Shown here: one piece after another, positions 1-7,423 of the stretch
How positions within the stretch are numbered: position 1 is the stretch's first letter
Layout: the number at the start of each line of letters is the position of its first letter
DNA from: Bacteroides sp.
GTDB lineage: Bacteria > Bacteroidota > Bacteroidia > Bacteroidales > Bacteroidaceae
Length of the DNA: 26,066 nucleotides
Assembly (NCBI GenBank): GCA_019416685.1
Contig: DXWV01000058.1
Coordinates: 1 to 26,066, forward strand
Reading direction: 5' to 3'
Notes under the pieces: model-generated
Seen by the model: only the letters and a program-made list of their open reading frames with translations
Database searches by the model: none
What the model was told of the DNA's origin: nothing
Made by a program: the position numbers and the translations under genes

Positions 1-111
1 AAGTAAAACTTTTCTCTTGATTTATGAGAAAGAGGAACATTTACTGAATATCCCTTTTTATTTCTTTGAAATTCTATCGAATATATACTTAAAAAAGCAG
101 AGAGAGTTTTT

Positions 112-2823
112 TTAATACCACTGTATATTACTCTGCGTCTGACTTCTTTGCTCCCACTTTAAATCCTGCAAGATACTTGCATTAGCGCTGATCTTAAAGT
201 TATAGTATTTCCAACGTCCAAAAGGAGAGAGACTTGCTGACATATTGAAACAGTGTAAGTCACGAGAAATAGTCATTGACGTCTGAGTAACTTCTTTTGC
301 CTGAAAATCGTAACCGGTATTAAAAGACACCTGCCAGTTGTTCGAGAGCTTGATATTACCGGAAGCATTAATATTGTGCGTATAAGTAAACGGATAGCGC
401 ATTGAATGCACATTAATAGGCTTACTCTGATCTTCACGAATATTAAATGAATAGTTCACACTCAAAGACCATGGCATCTTGAACACCTGATAACCATCAG
501 CGTCCGCCTGCGCTTTCTCTACCTTTTTTGTGGTTCCGGTATCATTTCCGGCATCCATATCTTCGCTGCCTTCTCCATTCTGATCTTTGTCTTTATCCTT
601 CTGATCCTTATCATCTTTAGGACCAAACCATTTCTTCCAGGTTTCATTATTAAAAGTATAATTAAATGAGGATCCCCAACCGGAGAAACGTCCGAAACGT
701 CCGTAAGACCATTCTGTACGATCGCCAGTCACAACCCTGCCATCTTTATCAAACGTATAGGCATATGTAGCAAACGTAGAATTCAGATTGAACGTATAGT
801 TCTTGGTCAACTTTAAGCGTAGACGCAAAGTAAGGTCACTCCACGGTCTCTTCTCAGCAGCCATATTATAAGAAATATAACCTCCCAATTCATCAATCAG
901 ACTTATCTTTTTAATAGAGTCATTCCGATCCTTAAACTTCATCTCTATATTGTTAGACAAATCAAAAGTCACTGTCCCCTGTTTTTCACGTGGTGCTGTA
1001 CCGAACTGCTGACTGGTATAAGGAGAAAAATACGACATGTTTCCATTGGCATCTTCATGTTCCTGCCAATACTTTCCAAACCCCGGCGCACCGCTCACAC
1101 TTACTTGCGGAGTTACCACATGGCGAATCTGTATCTCTTTCTTCTTCATAAAAAGAGGTTTATACATACCATAAAGTTTGGTACTTAGTCCTAAAGAGAA
1201 ATTATAATTGGACACACGGTTAAAACCATAAATAGTATCGGTAGCTACCCATTGGCGCTTTTCTTCATTATAATAATTATCAGTCTTATGGGTGTACCAA
1301 CGTTCTGTGTAATTGAATGACGGGGTCAGATTGAAATATTTAAAAAGAGTAAATGTAGCACTCACCGGAATGGTATGTTGCATAGCATTTTTCCAGTCCT
1401 TTATCAGATTTGATTTAAATAAACGATCATCTTTAGTTGTGATAGAATTCGTTAGACGACCCGTATATTGAAATGAAATCTTTTCATACCAACGCTCCGC
1501 ACCTACTGCTTTTTTCCTCTTGAATGGAAAACGACGAGTCAATGAAATATTCAAGTCAGGCAATGTTACAGCAATAGAAGAGTCTCTCATAGTCTGCGAT
1601 ATATTAGTAGTTCCCGACAGCGTCAGACCAATGTCTGGAAAGGTGCGTGAGTAACTGATACTTGATGTTTTGGTGTTTTGAGTCAACAACTGGGAATTAT
1701 ATAAGTTACCAATATTGGTACGTTCATAGCTACTGGTTGAAAAGTTTACACTTGCCGAAAAAGTGGCATTAGGGTTTGCTTTAGGATCTTGTCGATGACT
1801 CCACACAATTTTAAAATCTTTAGAGACCGAATAATCAGGCATATTCTTATCACCAGTTTTCGTCACCTGATAATCAGCCATTAAAGAGCCGGAAAATTTA
1901 TAACGCATGTTATAATTCGTCTCCAACCCCAACCTCCACGAACCTTTCGTGAAAATATCACCCGTTAGTTTCAAATCCATCAAATCACTGATAGCAAAGT
2001 AATATCCTCCGTCTGATAAACCAAATCCACGGGCAGAGTCATCAAGAACAGTAGGCATAATAAATCCGGAAGAATAACTACTGGAAAAGGGAAAGAAGAA
2101 AAATGGCACAGCTAATGGTAACGGTACATCTTCCACCACCAGATAAGCCGGCCCCGTCACCACATTCTTTTTGGGACGAACTTTAGCTTTTGTTAGTTGA
2201 AGATAGAAGTGAGGATGATCATGATGATCACAGGTAGTATACCTACCATTCTGCATAAACAGCTCATCATCAGCTCCTTTTTTTGCATTATTACCGGTAA
2301 CGTATCCTTCACCCTGCTGACTGACAACATTGTTAATATATCCTTTTTTACTCTTAAAATTGTAACGGATAGCCTCAGTGTCATAAGAAGTATCACCATC
2401 TTTAAAAACAGGCTTTCCGGTTTCTACTCCCAGTGAATCTTTCACACCACGAGCATACACCGTACTACTGTCCATATTCATGGTGATAATTTGTGCTCCC
2501 AACTCCACCTTCTGATAATTCACCTTTCCATCTCCGTAAAGATGCGCATATCCTCCTTCTTCAAAAACAATGGAATCGTTTGCCGAATAGATCACCGGAG
2601 CATCCAGTGGCTGTTTCTTAATGGGTTTAGCAACAACAGAATCGGTTCTTACCGAGTCAGTCGTCAAAGAATCTGCATTCAGAGCTACCGGAGGGTTAAA
2701 TGTCTCTACACCTCCTTCTACTCCCCTGTTTCGGCGACGCTGAGACATGGCCTCATCAGGAAGCACCAGTAAGACAAACAGTAGTATAAATGATATTAAT
2801 GTATTTGCTTTCAATGGCGTCAT
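112..2823 (-). CDS. lptD: LptD-like LPS assembly outer-membrane protein
   Basis: Predicted outer-membrane protein of 903 residues that would insert lipopolysaccharide into the outer leaflet at the end of the Lpt pathway. The sequence starts with a signal peptide (basic start, hydrophobic run, about residues 1-27). An OstA/LptD-N type periplasmic region follows (about 75-235), with the His-rich motif CDHHDHPHFY near residue 197 and the segment VVTGPAYLVVEDVPLPLA that precedes the barrel in Bacteroidota LptD proteins. The rest is alternating aromatic/polar sequence typical of a beta-barrel and ends in an aromatic residue (QWY). A strongly charged Asp/Lys-rich segment (about 734-775) interrupts the barrel and is probably a surface or periplasmic loop. 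The ATG start is followed directly by the signal peptide. It lies 88 bp after the HD gene on the same strand. The family assignment is from remembered motifs; barrel topology is inferred. Confidence 0.85.
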   Translation of the reverse strand: MTPLKANTLISFILLFVLLVLPDEAMSQRRRNRGVEGGVETFNPPVALNADSLTTDSVRTDSVVAKPIKKQPLDAPVIYSANDSIVFEEGGYAHLYGDGKVNYQKVELGAQIITMNMDSSTVYARGVKDSLGVETGKPVFKDGDTSYDTEAIRYNFKSKKGYINNVVSQQGEGYVTGNNAKKGADDELFMQNGRYTTCDHHDHPHFYLQLTKAKVRPKKNVVTGPAYLVVEDVPLPLAVPFFFFPFSSSYSSGFIMPTVLDDSARGFGLSDGGYYFAISDLMDLKLTGDIFTKGSWRLGLETNYNMRYKFSGSLMADYQVTKTGDKNMPDYSVSKDFKIVWSHRQDPKANPNATFSASVNFSTSSYERTNIGNLYNSQLLTQNTKTSSISYSRTFPDIGLTLSGTTNISQTMRDSSIAVTLPDLNISLTRRFPFKRKKAVGAERWYEKISFQYTGRLTNSITTKDDRLFKSNLIKDWKNAMQHTIPVSATFTLFKYFNLTPSFNYTERWYTHKTDNYYNEEKRQWVATDTIYGFNRVSNYNFSLGLSTKLYGMYKPLFMKKKEIQIRHVVTPQVSVSGAPGFGKYWQEHEDANGNMSYFSPYTSQQFGTAPREKQGTVTFDLSNNIEMKFKDRNDSIKKISLIDELGGYISYNMAAEKRPWSDLTLRLRLKLTKNYTFNLNSTFATYAYTFDKDGRVVTGDRTEWSYGRFGRFSGWGSSFNYTFNNETWKKWFGPKDDKDQKDKDKDQNGEGSEDMDAGNDTGTTKKVEKAQADADGYQVFKMPWSLSVNYSFNIREDQSKPINVHSMRYPFTYTHNINASGNIKLSNNWQVSFNTGYDFQAKEVTQTSMTISRDLHCFNMSASLSPFGRWKYYNFKISANASILQDLKWEQRSQTQSNIQWY

Positions 2824-2849
2824 TAACTAATAGTTTACGCTTGAAGGGG

Positions 2850-2857
2850 CAAAAGTA
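2850..2857 (-). promoter_or_regulatory. Candidate -7 element for lptD
   Basis: The minus strand reads TACTTTTG, a full match to the Bacteroides -7 consensus TAnnTTTG, 26 bp before the lptD start codon. I found no convincing -33 TTG at the expected distance, so lptD may be read from here or from the upstream HD gene. Confidence 0.4.
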
Positions 2858-2911
2858 CACAATCTTCATCAATTATACATCGGAATCTCTCTTTTTAATT
2901 ATTTTTTAGTG

Positions 2912-3448
2912 CTACAAGAATAGCTCACACCAGCGATTGAAACGGCTCAGTCCCTCCTCTCCATACTTCGCAATACTTTTCCGGGCACCTTCTACCGTTT
3001 TTTCTCTGTCAAGATGGGTCTTTGAGTAGAATTTATCCGCAAAACATATTACCTGTTCTTCCATACTCACAGGAAGCATTTCGCGATGAGGAACCGGAAG
3101 CTGTTGATGAAGTATTTCCTTCAATGAAAGCCCGGCACCCGTATGCCTTTCACATACCAAAGCATGCAACGGAAAACCTTCTTTACGCATTAAATCCGCT
3201 CCCAGATAGCCATGACAGATGTAAGGTTCTGTACCGAAACAATAAATAGGAGCAGCATCCGTCAGAAAGACACCAAGATCATGAAGCATGCCTGCTTCAT
3301 AAAGAAATGCTTCATCAAGATTTAACTCCGGATGCCGTGCAGCTATCCACAGTGCTTTGTCGGCCACCGACTGGCTGTGTACTAATAAAATATGTTTCAA
3401 TTCATTATCCTGCGGATAGTATTTATCAATTATATCAATCGGATTCAT
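2912..3448 (-). CDS. HD-domain phosphohydrolase-like protein
   Basis: Cytosolic protein of 178 residues with an HD-fold metal-dependent phosphohydrolase signature. An early His lies in ILLVHSQSV (H24), the paired His-Asp in GMLHDLGVF (H56-D57), and later His residues lie in ICHGYLGAD and CERHTG. Small stand-alone HD proteins of this kind are usually annotated as HD-domain or YqeK-like hydrolases acting on nucleotides or phosphate esters. The substrate here cannot be told from sequence. It is divergent from namZ with only 74 bp between the starts, and it precedes lptD on the same strand, so co-transcription with lptD is possible. ATG start, no signal peptide. Confidence 0.75.
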   Translation of the reverse strand: MNPIDIIDKYYPQDNELKHILLVHSQSVADKALWIAARHPELNLDEAFLYEAGMLHDLGVFLTDAAPIYCFGTEPYICHGYLGADLMRKEGFPLHALVCERHTGAGLSLKEILHQQLPVPHREMLPVSMEEQVICFADKFYSKTHLDREKTVEGARKSIAKYGEEGLSRFNRWCELFL

Positions 3449-3466
3449 AACTTCACCTATTATAAC

Positions 3467-3497
3467 TTGTAATAATCAATACAAATGGATATTTTTG
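3467..3497 (+). promoter_or_regulatory. Promoter for the namZ-like gene
   Basis: TTG at 3467-3469, a 20-bp spacer, then TATTTTTG at 3490-3497. Both elements and the spacing fit the Bacteroides primary sigma factor consensus (TTTG/TTG, 19-21 bp, TAnnTTTG). The -7 element ends 25 bp before the ATG. Confidence 0.7.
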
Positions 3498-3522
3498 TGC
3501 AATATTACTAAAAAATACCGAG

Positions 3523-4686
3523 ATGCACCGAATAATAATCTTCATTCTCACCAGCCTGTTTATCGGCATTAGCACCCTCTTTGCAGAAGGTACTCTCGCT
3601 ACCGGAGCAGAACGTACCGAAGAATACCTGCCACTGTTGAAAGGGAAACGGGTAGGAATGGTAGTCAACCACACCTCCATTGTTGGTGAAGAACAAACCT
3701 GCCTGCTCGATACCCTTTTACAACTAAACATTCATGTAGTGAAAGTGTTCGCCCCGGAACACGGCTTCCGTGGTAATGCAGACGCAGGCGAAACGATAAA
3801 AGACGGAAAAGACAGTCGGACGGGAACTCCCCTCATCTCACTTTATGGAAATAATAAAAAGCCTACCATGCAACAATTGCAGGATATAGATATTATTATA
3901 TTCGATATACAAGATGTAGGAGCACGATTCTATACCTATATCAGTACAATGTTTTATGTAATGGAGGCTTGCGCTGAGAATGGGAAAGAGATGATTGTAC
4001 TCGATCGGCCCAATCCTTGCGACTATATAGATGGGCCCATTCTTCGTCCTGCTTTCCGTAGTTTTGTAGGTATATTGCCTATCCCTATACTCCACGGTTG
4101 CACCATTGGCGAACTGGCGCTCATGATAAATGGTGAAGGGTGGATAAATAAAACCCCGGATGCCTGCCGGTTGACAGTCATTCCCATGACGGGCTGGGAA
4201 CACGGCCAACCTTATTCTCTTCCTATTAAGCCCTCGCCTAATCTGCCTAATGACCAGGCTATACGGTTATACGCTTCTCTCTGTCCGTTTGAAGCAACCC
4301 GCATCAGTGTGGGGCGGGGTACAACCTTCCCATTTCAGGTGCTCGGTGCACCGGATAAAAAGTATGGTGACTTTACATTCACTCCGCATTCGCTACCTGG
4401 TTTTGACAAGAATCCCATGCACAAAGACCAACTGTGTTATGGAGAAGATTTAAGAAGAGTTGCCAATATAGATGGATTCACTCTGCGTTACTTCCTGCGC
4501 TTTTACTGGAAATCGAATGCCGGAAGCACTTTCTTCGACCGGGCACGCTGGTTCGACCTTCTAATGGGTACAGATACTGTACGTAAAGAGATTTTAGCAG
4601 GAAAAAGTGAAACGGAAATACGGGCAGGGTGGAAGACGGAACTGCAAAAGTACAAAGAAATGCGGGAAAAGTATCTACTATATTGA
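3523..4686 (+). CDS. namZ: DUF1343 exo-beta-N-acetylmuramidase (NamZ-like)
   Basis: Exported protein of 387 residues of the DUF1343/YbbC family, now glycoside hydrolase family 171. Characterised members, including enzymes of Bacillus subtilis and Tannerella forsythia, release terminal MurNAc from peptidoglycan glycans. A signal peptide (MHRIIIFILTSLFIGISTLFA) is followed by family motifs: RVGMVVNHTS, FAPEHGFRGNADAGE, ISLYGNNKKP, FDIQDVGARFYTYIS, VLDRPNPCDY and GRGTTFPFQVLGAPD. Length is normal for the family. A clear promoter precedes it, and a five-unit tandem repeat begins 24 bp after its stop. The likely role is turnover of cell-wall fragments in the periplasm. The family is secure; the exact substrate is inferred. 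Confidence 0.88.
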   Translation: MHRIIIFILTSLFIGISTLFAEGTLATGAERTEEYLPLLKGKRVGMVVNHTSIVGEEQTCLLDTLLQLNIHVVKVFAPEHGFRGNADAGETIKDGKDSRTGTPLISLYGNNKKPTMQQLQDIDIIIFDIQDVGARFYTYISTMFYVMEACAENGKEMIVLDRPNPCDYIDGPILRPAFRSFVGILPIPILHGCTIGELALMINGEGWINKTPDACRLTVIPMTGWEHGQPYSLPIKPSPNLPNDQAIRLYASLCPFEATRISVGRGTTFPFQVLGAPDKKYGDFTFTPHSLPGFDKNPMHKDQLCYGEDLRRVANIDGFTLRYFLRFYWKSNAGSTFFDRARWFDLLMGTDTVRKEILAGKSETEIRAGWKTELQKYKEMREKYLLY

Positions 4687-4710
4687 TTCGGAACACGAAT
4701 GTTTCATCTT

Positions 4711-4820
4711 GTTTCAATCCTTTGAGAAAATATTCTCAACGCATTGAAACAAAATTCTCATCGTATTGAGAAATCTTTCTCAATAGGTTGAAACTAAATT
4801 CTCAACCTAATGAAACAAAG
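4711..4820. repeat. Five-unit 22-bp tandem repeat of quasi-palindromes
   Basis: Five consecutive units of exactly 22 bp start at 4711, 4733, 4755, 4777 and 4799. Most follow TTCTCAA-N4-TTGAAAC plus an A-rich tail of about four bases; some arms are swapped between the two heptamer types (TTCTCAA and GTTTCAA, or their complements). The central bases differ in every unit (tcct, cgca, cgta, tagg, ccta) while the arms are kept, so each unit is a small inverted repeat with a variable centre. It sits between namZ and ogt on the same strand. No function is known to me. Confidence 0.8.
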
Positions 4821-4895
4821 CGAAACCTCAAAGGACAGCATATACTCCCTCCCATCAAACAATTTAATAAACAACAATTATAGACACATAACAAT

Positions 4896-5414
4896 ATGGA
4901 AACAATTCAAATACAATACTATCAATCCATATGCGGGAAGTTAATACTTGGATCTTTTGAAGAGAAGCTCTGCATGTGCGATTGGATGAATGAGGAACGT
5001 AGAGCAATAATTGACAAACGACTACAGAACACACTACATGCTAAATATGAAATAGGAAATTCTGAAATAATAACGGAAGCAATGGCGCAATTAGATGAAT
5101 ATTTCTCTCGAAAAAGAACTACATTTGATATTCCATTAGCCTTTATCGGAACAGACTTTCAAAAAGCTGTATGGAATGAATTACTTAATATTCCTTACAG
5201 AACAACCATATCTTACACAAAACTATCGCAAAGATTAAACAATCCTAAGGCCATCCGTGCAGTAGCAGCAGCCAATGGTGCAAATCCCATTTCCATATTT
5301 GTCCCTTGCCACCGTGTTATTGGCAGCAATCACAAATTAACCGGATATGGTGGCGGGCTCGCAGCCAAAAAGATATTATTAGAATTAGAAGCAGGCATAA
5401 AATACCTACTGTAA
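4896..5414 (+). CDS. ogt: Methylated-DNA--protein-cysteine methyltransferase
   Basis: Suicide repair enzyme of 172 residues that takes the alkyl group from O6-alkylguanine (and O4-alkylthymine) onto its own cysteine. The signature PCHRV is present with acceptor Cys138 (IFVPCHRVIGS), preceded by the helix-turn-helix segment YRTTISYTKLSQRLNNPKA and the Asn-rich segment AVAAANGANP. The tail GYGGGLAAKKILLELE is also typical. There is no Ada regulatory domain, so it is the stand-alone Ogt/MGMT form. The gene is AT-richer than most neighbours. No TAnnTTTG element lies just upstream, so it may be read from the namZ promoter through the tandem repeat. Confidence 0.93.
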   Translation: METIQIQYYQSICGKLILGSFEEKLCMCDWMNEERRAIIDKRLQNTLHAKYEIGNSEIITEAMAQLDEYFSRKRTTFDIPLAFIGTDFQKAVWNELLNIPYRTTISYTKLSQRLNNPKAIRAVAAANGANPISIFVPCHRVIGSNHKLTGYGGGLAAKKILLELEAGIKYLL

Positions 5415-5467
5415 GAATCACTATCCATTGCCCATGTAGACAATATCGCAATGCTTTCAGGTAGATT

Positions 5468-5575
5468 TCATATAATACTTTTTCTCACATCAGCCCAAGC
5501 GTACTCTCTAACATTAAAATGTTTTGTCTGCAGCAAATACTGCTCCAGGATACACCTAAAATTTGGTAACGTCAT
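5468..5575 (-). CDS. Possible 35-residue ORF coupled to the methyltransferase, or gene remnant
   Basis: The stop of the upstream methyltransferase (TGA, 5574-5572) overlaps an ATG as ATGA, the classic arrangement for translational coupling. The frame from that ATG runs 35 codons, beginning MTLPNFRCILEQYLL and containing VREYAWADVRKS, then stops at TGA. Continuing past the stop in the same frame gives a protein-like stretch (NLPESIAILSTWAMD) that runs to the end of ogt, which would fit a decayed longer gene with an internal stop. I do not recognise the family. It could equally be chance. Confidence 0.3.
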   Translation of the reverse strand: MTLPNFRCILEQYLLQTKHFNVREYAWADVRKSII

Positions 5576-6348
5576 TTATTAAATGATAAAACGTATATCT
5601 GTTTTTCCGAATTATCATTAAAAACTTCTTCTTCAAAACTTCCAAACTTGTGAAGGACATTAAATCCAGCGCATTCCAGATATGAATCTAATTCTTGAGG
5701 AAAAAACAATCTCATATCCACATTTTGGATTGAATGAAACTCGCCATTTATAAAATAATGCCATTCGATGCGATTTATTTGGGTTGCGCTTTCATAATGC
5801 ATTATTTGTTTTATTAATATTTCTCTTCCATCGCTGGTTGTATATTCAGCAACTACTTTTTGTTCTTTTTCGCCTTCAACAATATATTGAATATTAGGGT
5901 TAAAGCAATCAAGCAAAAATAAGCCCCCTTCTTTGAGATGATTCTCAACCCTCTTTAACGTCTTAAATAAATCTTCATTTCTATATAAGTGATGGATTGA
6001 ATTGAATGGGATAAAAATAAAATCAAATTTTTCCTGCAAGTTTAATGTTCTAATATCTGCTTCAATGAAATTAATCTCTAATCCTGCTTCAGAAGCTTTT
6101 GCCTTTGCCTGTTCAAGCATGGATGAAGTGTAATCAACCCCACAAATATTGTATCCATCCTTTGCAATCGGAAGCGTAAGTCTGCCTGTACCACAGCAGA
6201 GTTCAAGTATCCTCCTATCATCCTTATTTTCCGGCAACCACTTTTTGTAAAATTGCAAATCAGACAGGAAGGTGTTTAATCCATCATAAATATTTGCGTC
6301 ATAAATCAAATCACCCACCTTATAATCTGCATTCATCTTATCTCCCAT
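5572..6348 (-). CDS. Class I SAM-dependent methyltransferase
   Basis: Cytosolic protein of 258 residues with a Rossmann-type methyltransferase fold. Motif I is ILELCCGTGRLTLPIA (about 46-61), the acidic end of strand 2 is GVDYTSSMLEQA, motif II is NFIEADIRTL, and motif IV is FDFIFIPFNSIHHL. The second half (DCFNPNIQYIV, RIEWHYFINGE, MRLFFPQELDSYLECAGF) matches small-molecule methyltransferases of the Methyltransf_25/11 type. The substrate is unknown. Two in-frame ATGs are possible (6348 and 6336). It lies 35 bp after the transporter gene on the same strand and is probably co-transcribed with it. Sampled lines are low in G+C (17 of 60 bases in 5761-5820), unlike its neighbours, which hints at later acquisition. 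Confidence 0.82.
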   Translation of the reverse strand: MGDKMNADYKVGDLIYDANIYDGLNTFLSDLQFYKKWLPENKDDRRILELCCGTGRLTLPIAKDGYNICGVDYTSSMLEQAKAKASEAGLEINFIEADIRTLNLQEKFDFIFIPFNSIHHLYRNEDLFKTLKRVENHLKEGGLFLLDCFNPNIQYIVEGEKEQKVVAEYTTSDGREILIKQIMHYESATQINRIEWHYFINGEFHSIQNVDMRLFFPQELDSYLECAGFNVLHKFGSFEEEVFNDNSEKQIYVLSFNK

Positions 6349-6383
6349 ATTATAAACAATTAACTATTAAAACTTTACGCTTA

Positions 6384-7277
6384 CTATTCAATCTCTTTCT
6401 TTCTCTTTTTCCACAACTGATAACTATTGATAATGTTTTGCCACAAAACATAACTTCCCGGAGCAACAGAAGAAAGAGGGTTCAAATATGTGTGAGCCAT
6501 CCAAATAGCTAAAATGGTATTCTTTTGCCCCAACGCCTGACCACCACTAATGCGATCATTATACAAACTACCGAGTGTTTTTCCAAAAAAGAATTGCAGA
6601 CAGCAAACTACCAAAGCTACGAGAGCAATCATGATTTCAGTTATCCCATCTGCCGGATCATTAATTAAAGAAGAGAGAGTCTGTGCAGTAACAATAGCAA
6701 GAGATACAGCCCAAAGATAGAATGCCAGTTCATGATAATTCAACAACGTACGGTGTACGCGAGGTACAAAACGTTGTAAAAGCCATGCAACTAAAAAAGG
6801 ACAAATCAGCAAAGGGAAAACTTTACTCAATATCAACAAAAACGAATCAAAAAAGCTAATATCGGCATGTACCTCAATCAATGGAAACAAAACCGGAACA
6901 GCAATAGCAGCTCCAATATTACCAATCAATGTATAAGTAGTCAGACTGGCAGCGCTCCCACCTAATTTGGAAGTAATAACAGCAGCAGCAGTCGCTGTAG
7001 GGCAAATAATACAAACCATTGCTCCTTCTGCTACAATTTTATTAAAACGGAAAAGAAGTAAATAAACAGCAATAGCTCCAAATATCTGAATCAAAAGTAA
7101 CCATAAATGCAGAGGCTTCGGTTTTAAATCACGAGGAGACACCTTACAGAAAGTGAGTAGCAACATGGTAAAAATAAGTACCGGAGTCAAGAAAGAAAGA
7201 GTGATAAATAATGGATAACCAATAGCCCCCACCAACATGGCAATGGGCAATGTCCAATTCTTCAGGAACTTAAGCAT
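6384..7277 (-). CDS. Bile acid:sodium symporter (SBF/BASS) family transporter
   Basis: Integral inner-membrane protein of 297 residues, nearly all hydrophobic, with 9-10 predicted membrane segments. The stretch CIICPTATAAAVITSKLGG in the fourth to fifth segment and GQALGQKNTILAIWMAHTYL near the end resemble the unwound-helix and sodium-site regions of SBF/BASS transporters. The cargo cannot be told; in gut Bacteroides, bile acids, pantoate or other organic anions are all possible. I chose the ATG at 7277, giving MLKFLKNWTLPIAML. The frame stays open to a TTG at 7307, but the added residues (CFEIINDIA) look unlike a transporter start and lie in a promoter-like AT-rich zone. It leads the operon with the methyltransferase. 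Confidence 0.75.
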   Translation of the reverse strand: MLKFLKNWTLPIAMLVGAIGYPLFITLSFLTPVLIFTMLLLTFCKVSPRDLKPKPLHLWLLLIQIFGAIAVYLLLFRFNKIVAEGAMVCIICPTATAAAVITSKLGGSAASLTTYTLIGNIGAAIAVPVLFPLIEVHADISFFDSFLLILSKVFPLLICPFLVAWLLQRFVPRVHRTLLNYHELAFYLWAVSLAIVTAQTLSSLINDPADGITEIMIALVALVVCCLQFFFGKTLGSLYNDRISGGQALGQKNTILAIWMAHTYLNPLSSVAPGSYVLWQNIINSYQLWKKRKKEIE

Positions 7278-7397
7278 CGCTATATCATTTATAATTTCAA
7301 AACACAAAGTAACAACGAATCATGGAAATAAACCCATGAAATATGGAAAAAAATACAAAACTTAATAGTGAATAGTAAGTTTTCAGCAAAATTCTGC

Positions 7398-7405
7398 TAC
7401 ATTTG
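7398..7405 (+). promoter_or_regulatory. -7 promoter element for the amidase-MCE operon
   Basis: TACATTTG matches TAnnTTTG in full and ends 18 bp before the ATG at 7424. No good TTG element is seen 19-21 bp upstream. Its position argues that translation starts at 7424 and not at the in-frame TTG at 7403, which lies inside the promoter. Confidence 0.55.
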
Positions 7406-7423
7406 CATCGTCATTCCAATAAA

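Noticed and set aside
4711..4820. CRISPR array
   Set aside because: Units are 22 bp in all with 4-base variable centres, there is no spacer of CRISPR length, and no cas genes are present.
7278..7307. TTG start for the transporter, 10 codons upstream
   Set aside because: TTG is a rare start and the added residues do not look like a transporter N terminus; the ATG at 7277 fits better.
7403..7423. TTG start for the amidase, 7 codons upstream
   Set aside because: It falls within the -7 promoter element TACATTTG; the ATG at 7424 begins a normal signal peptide.
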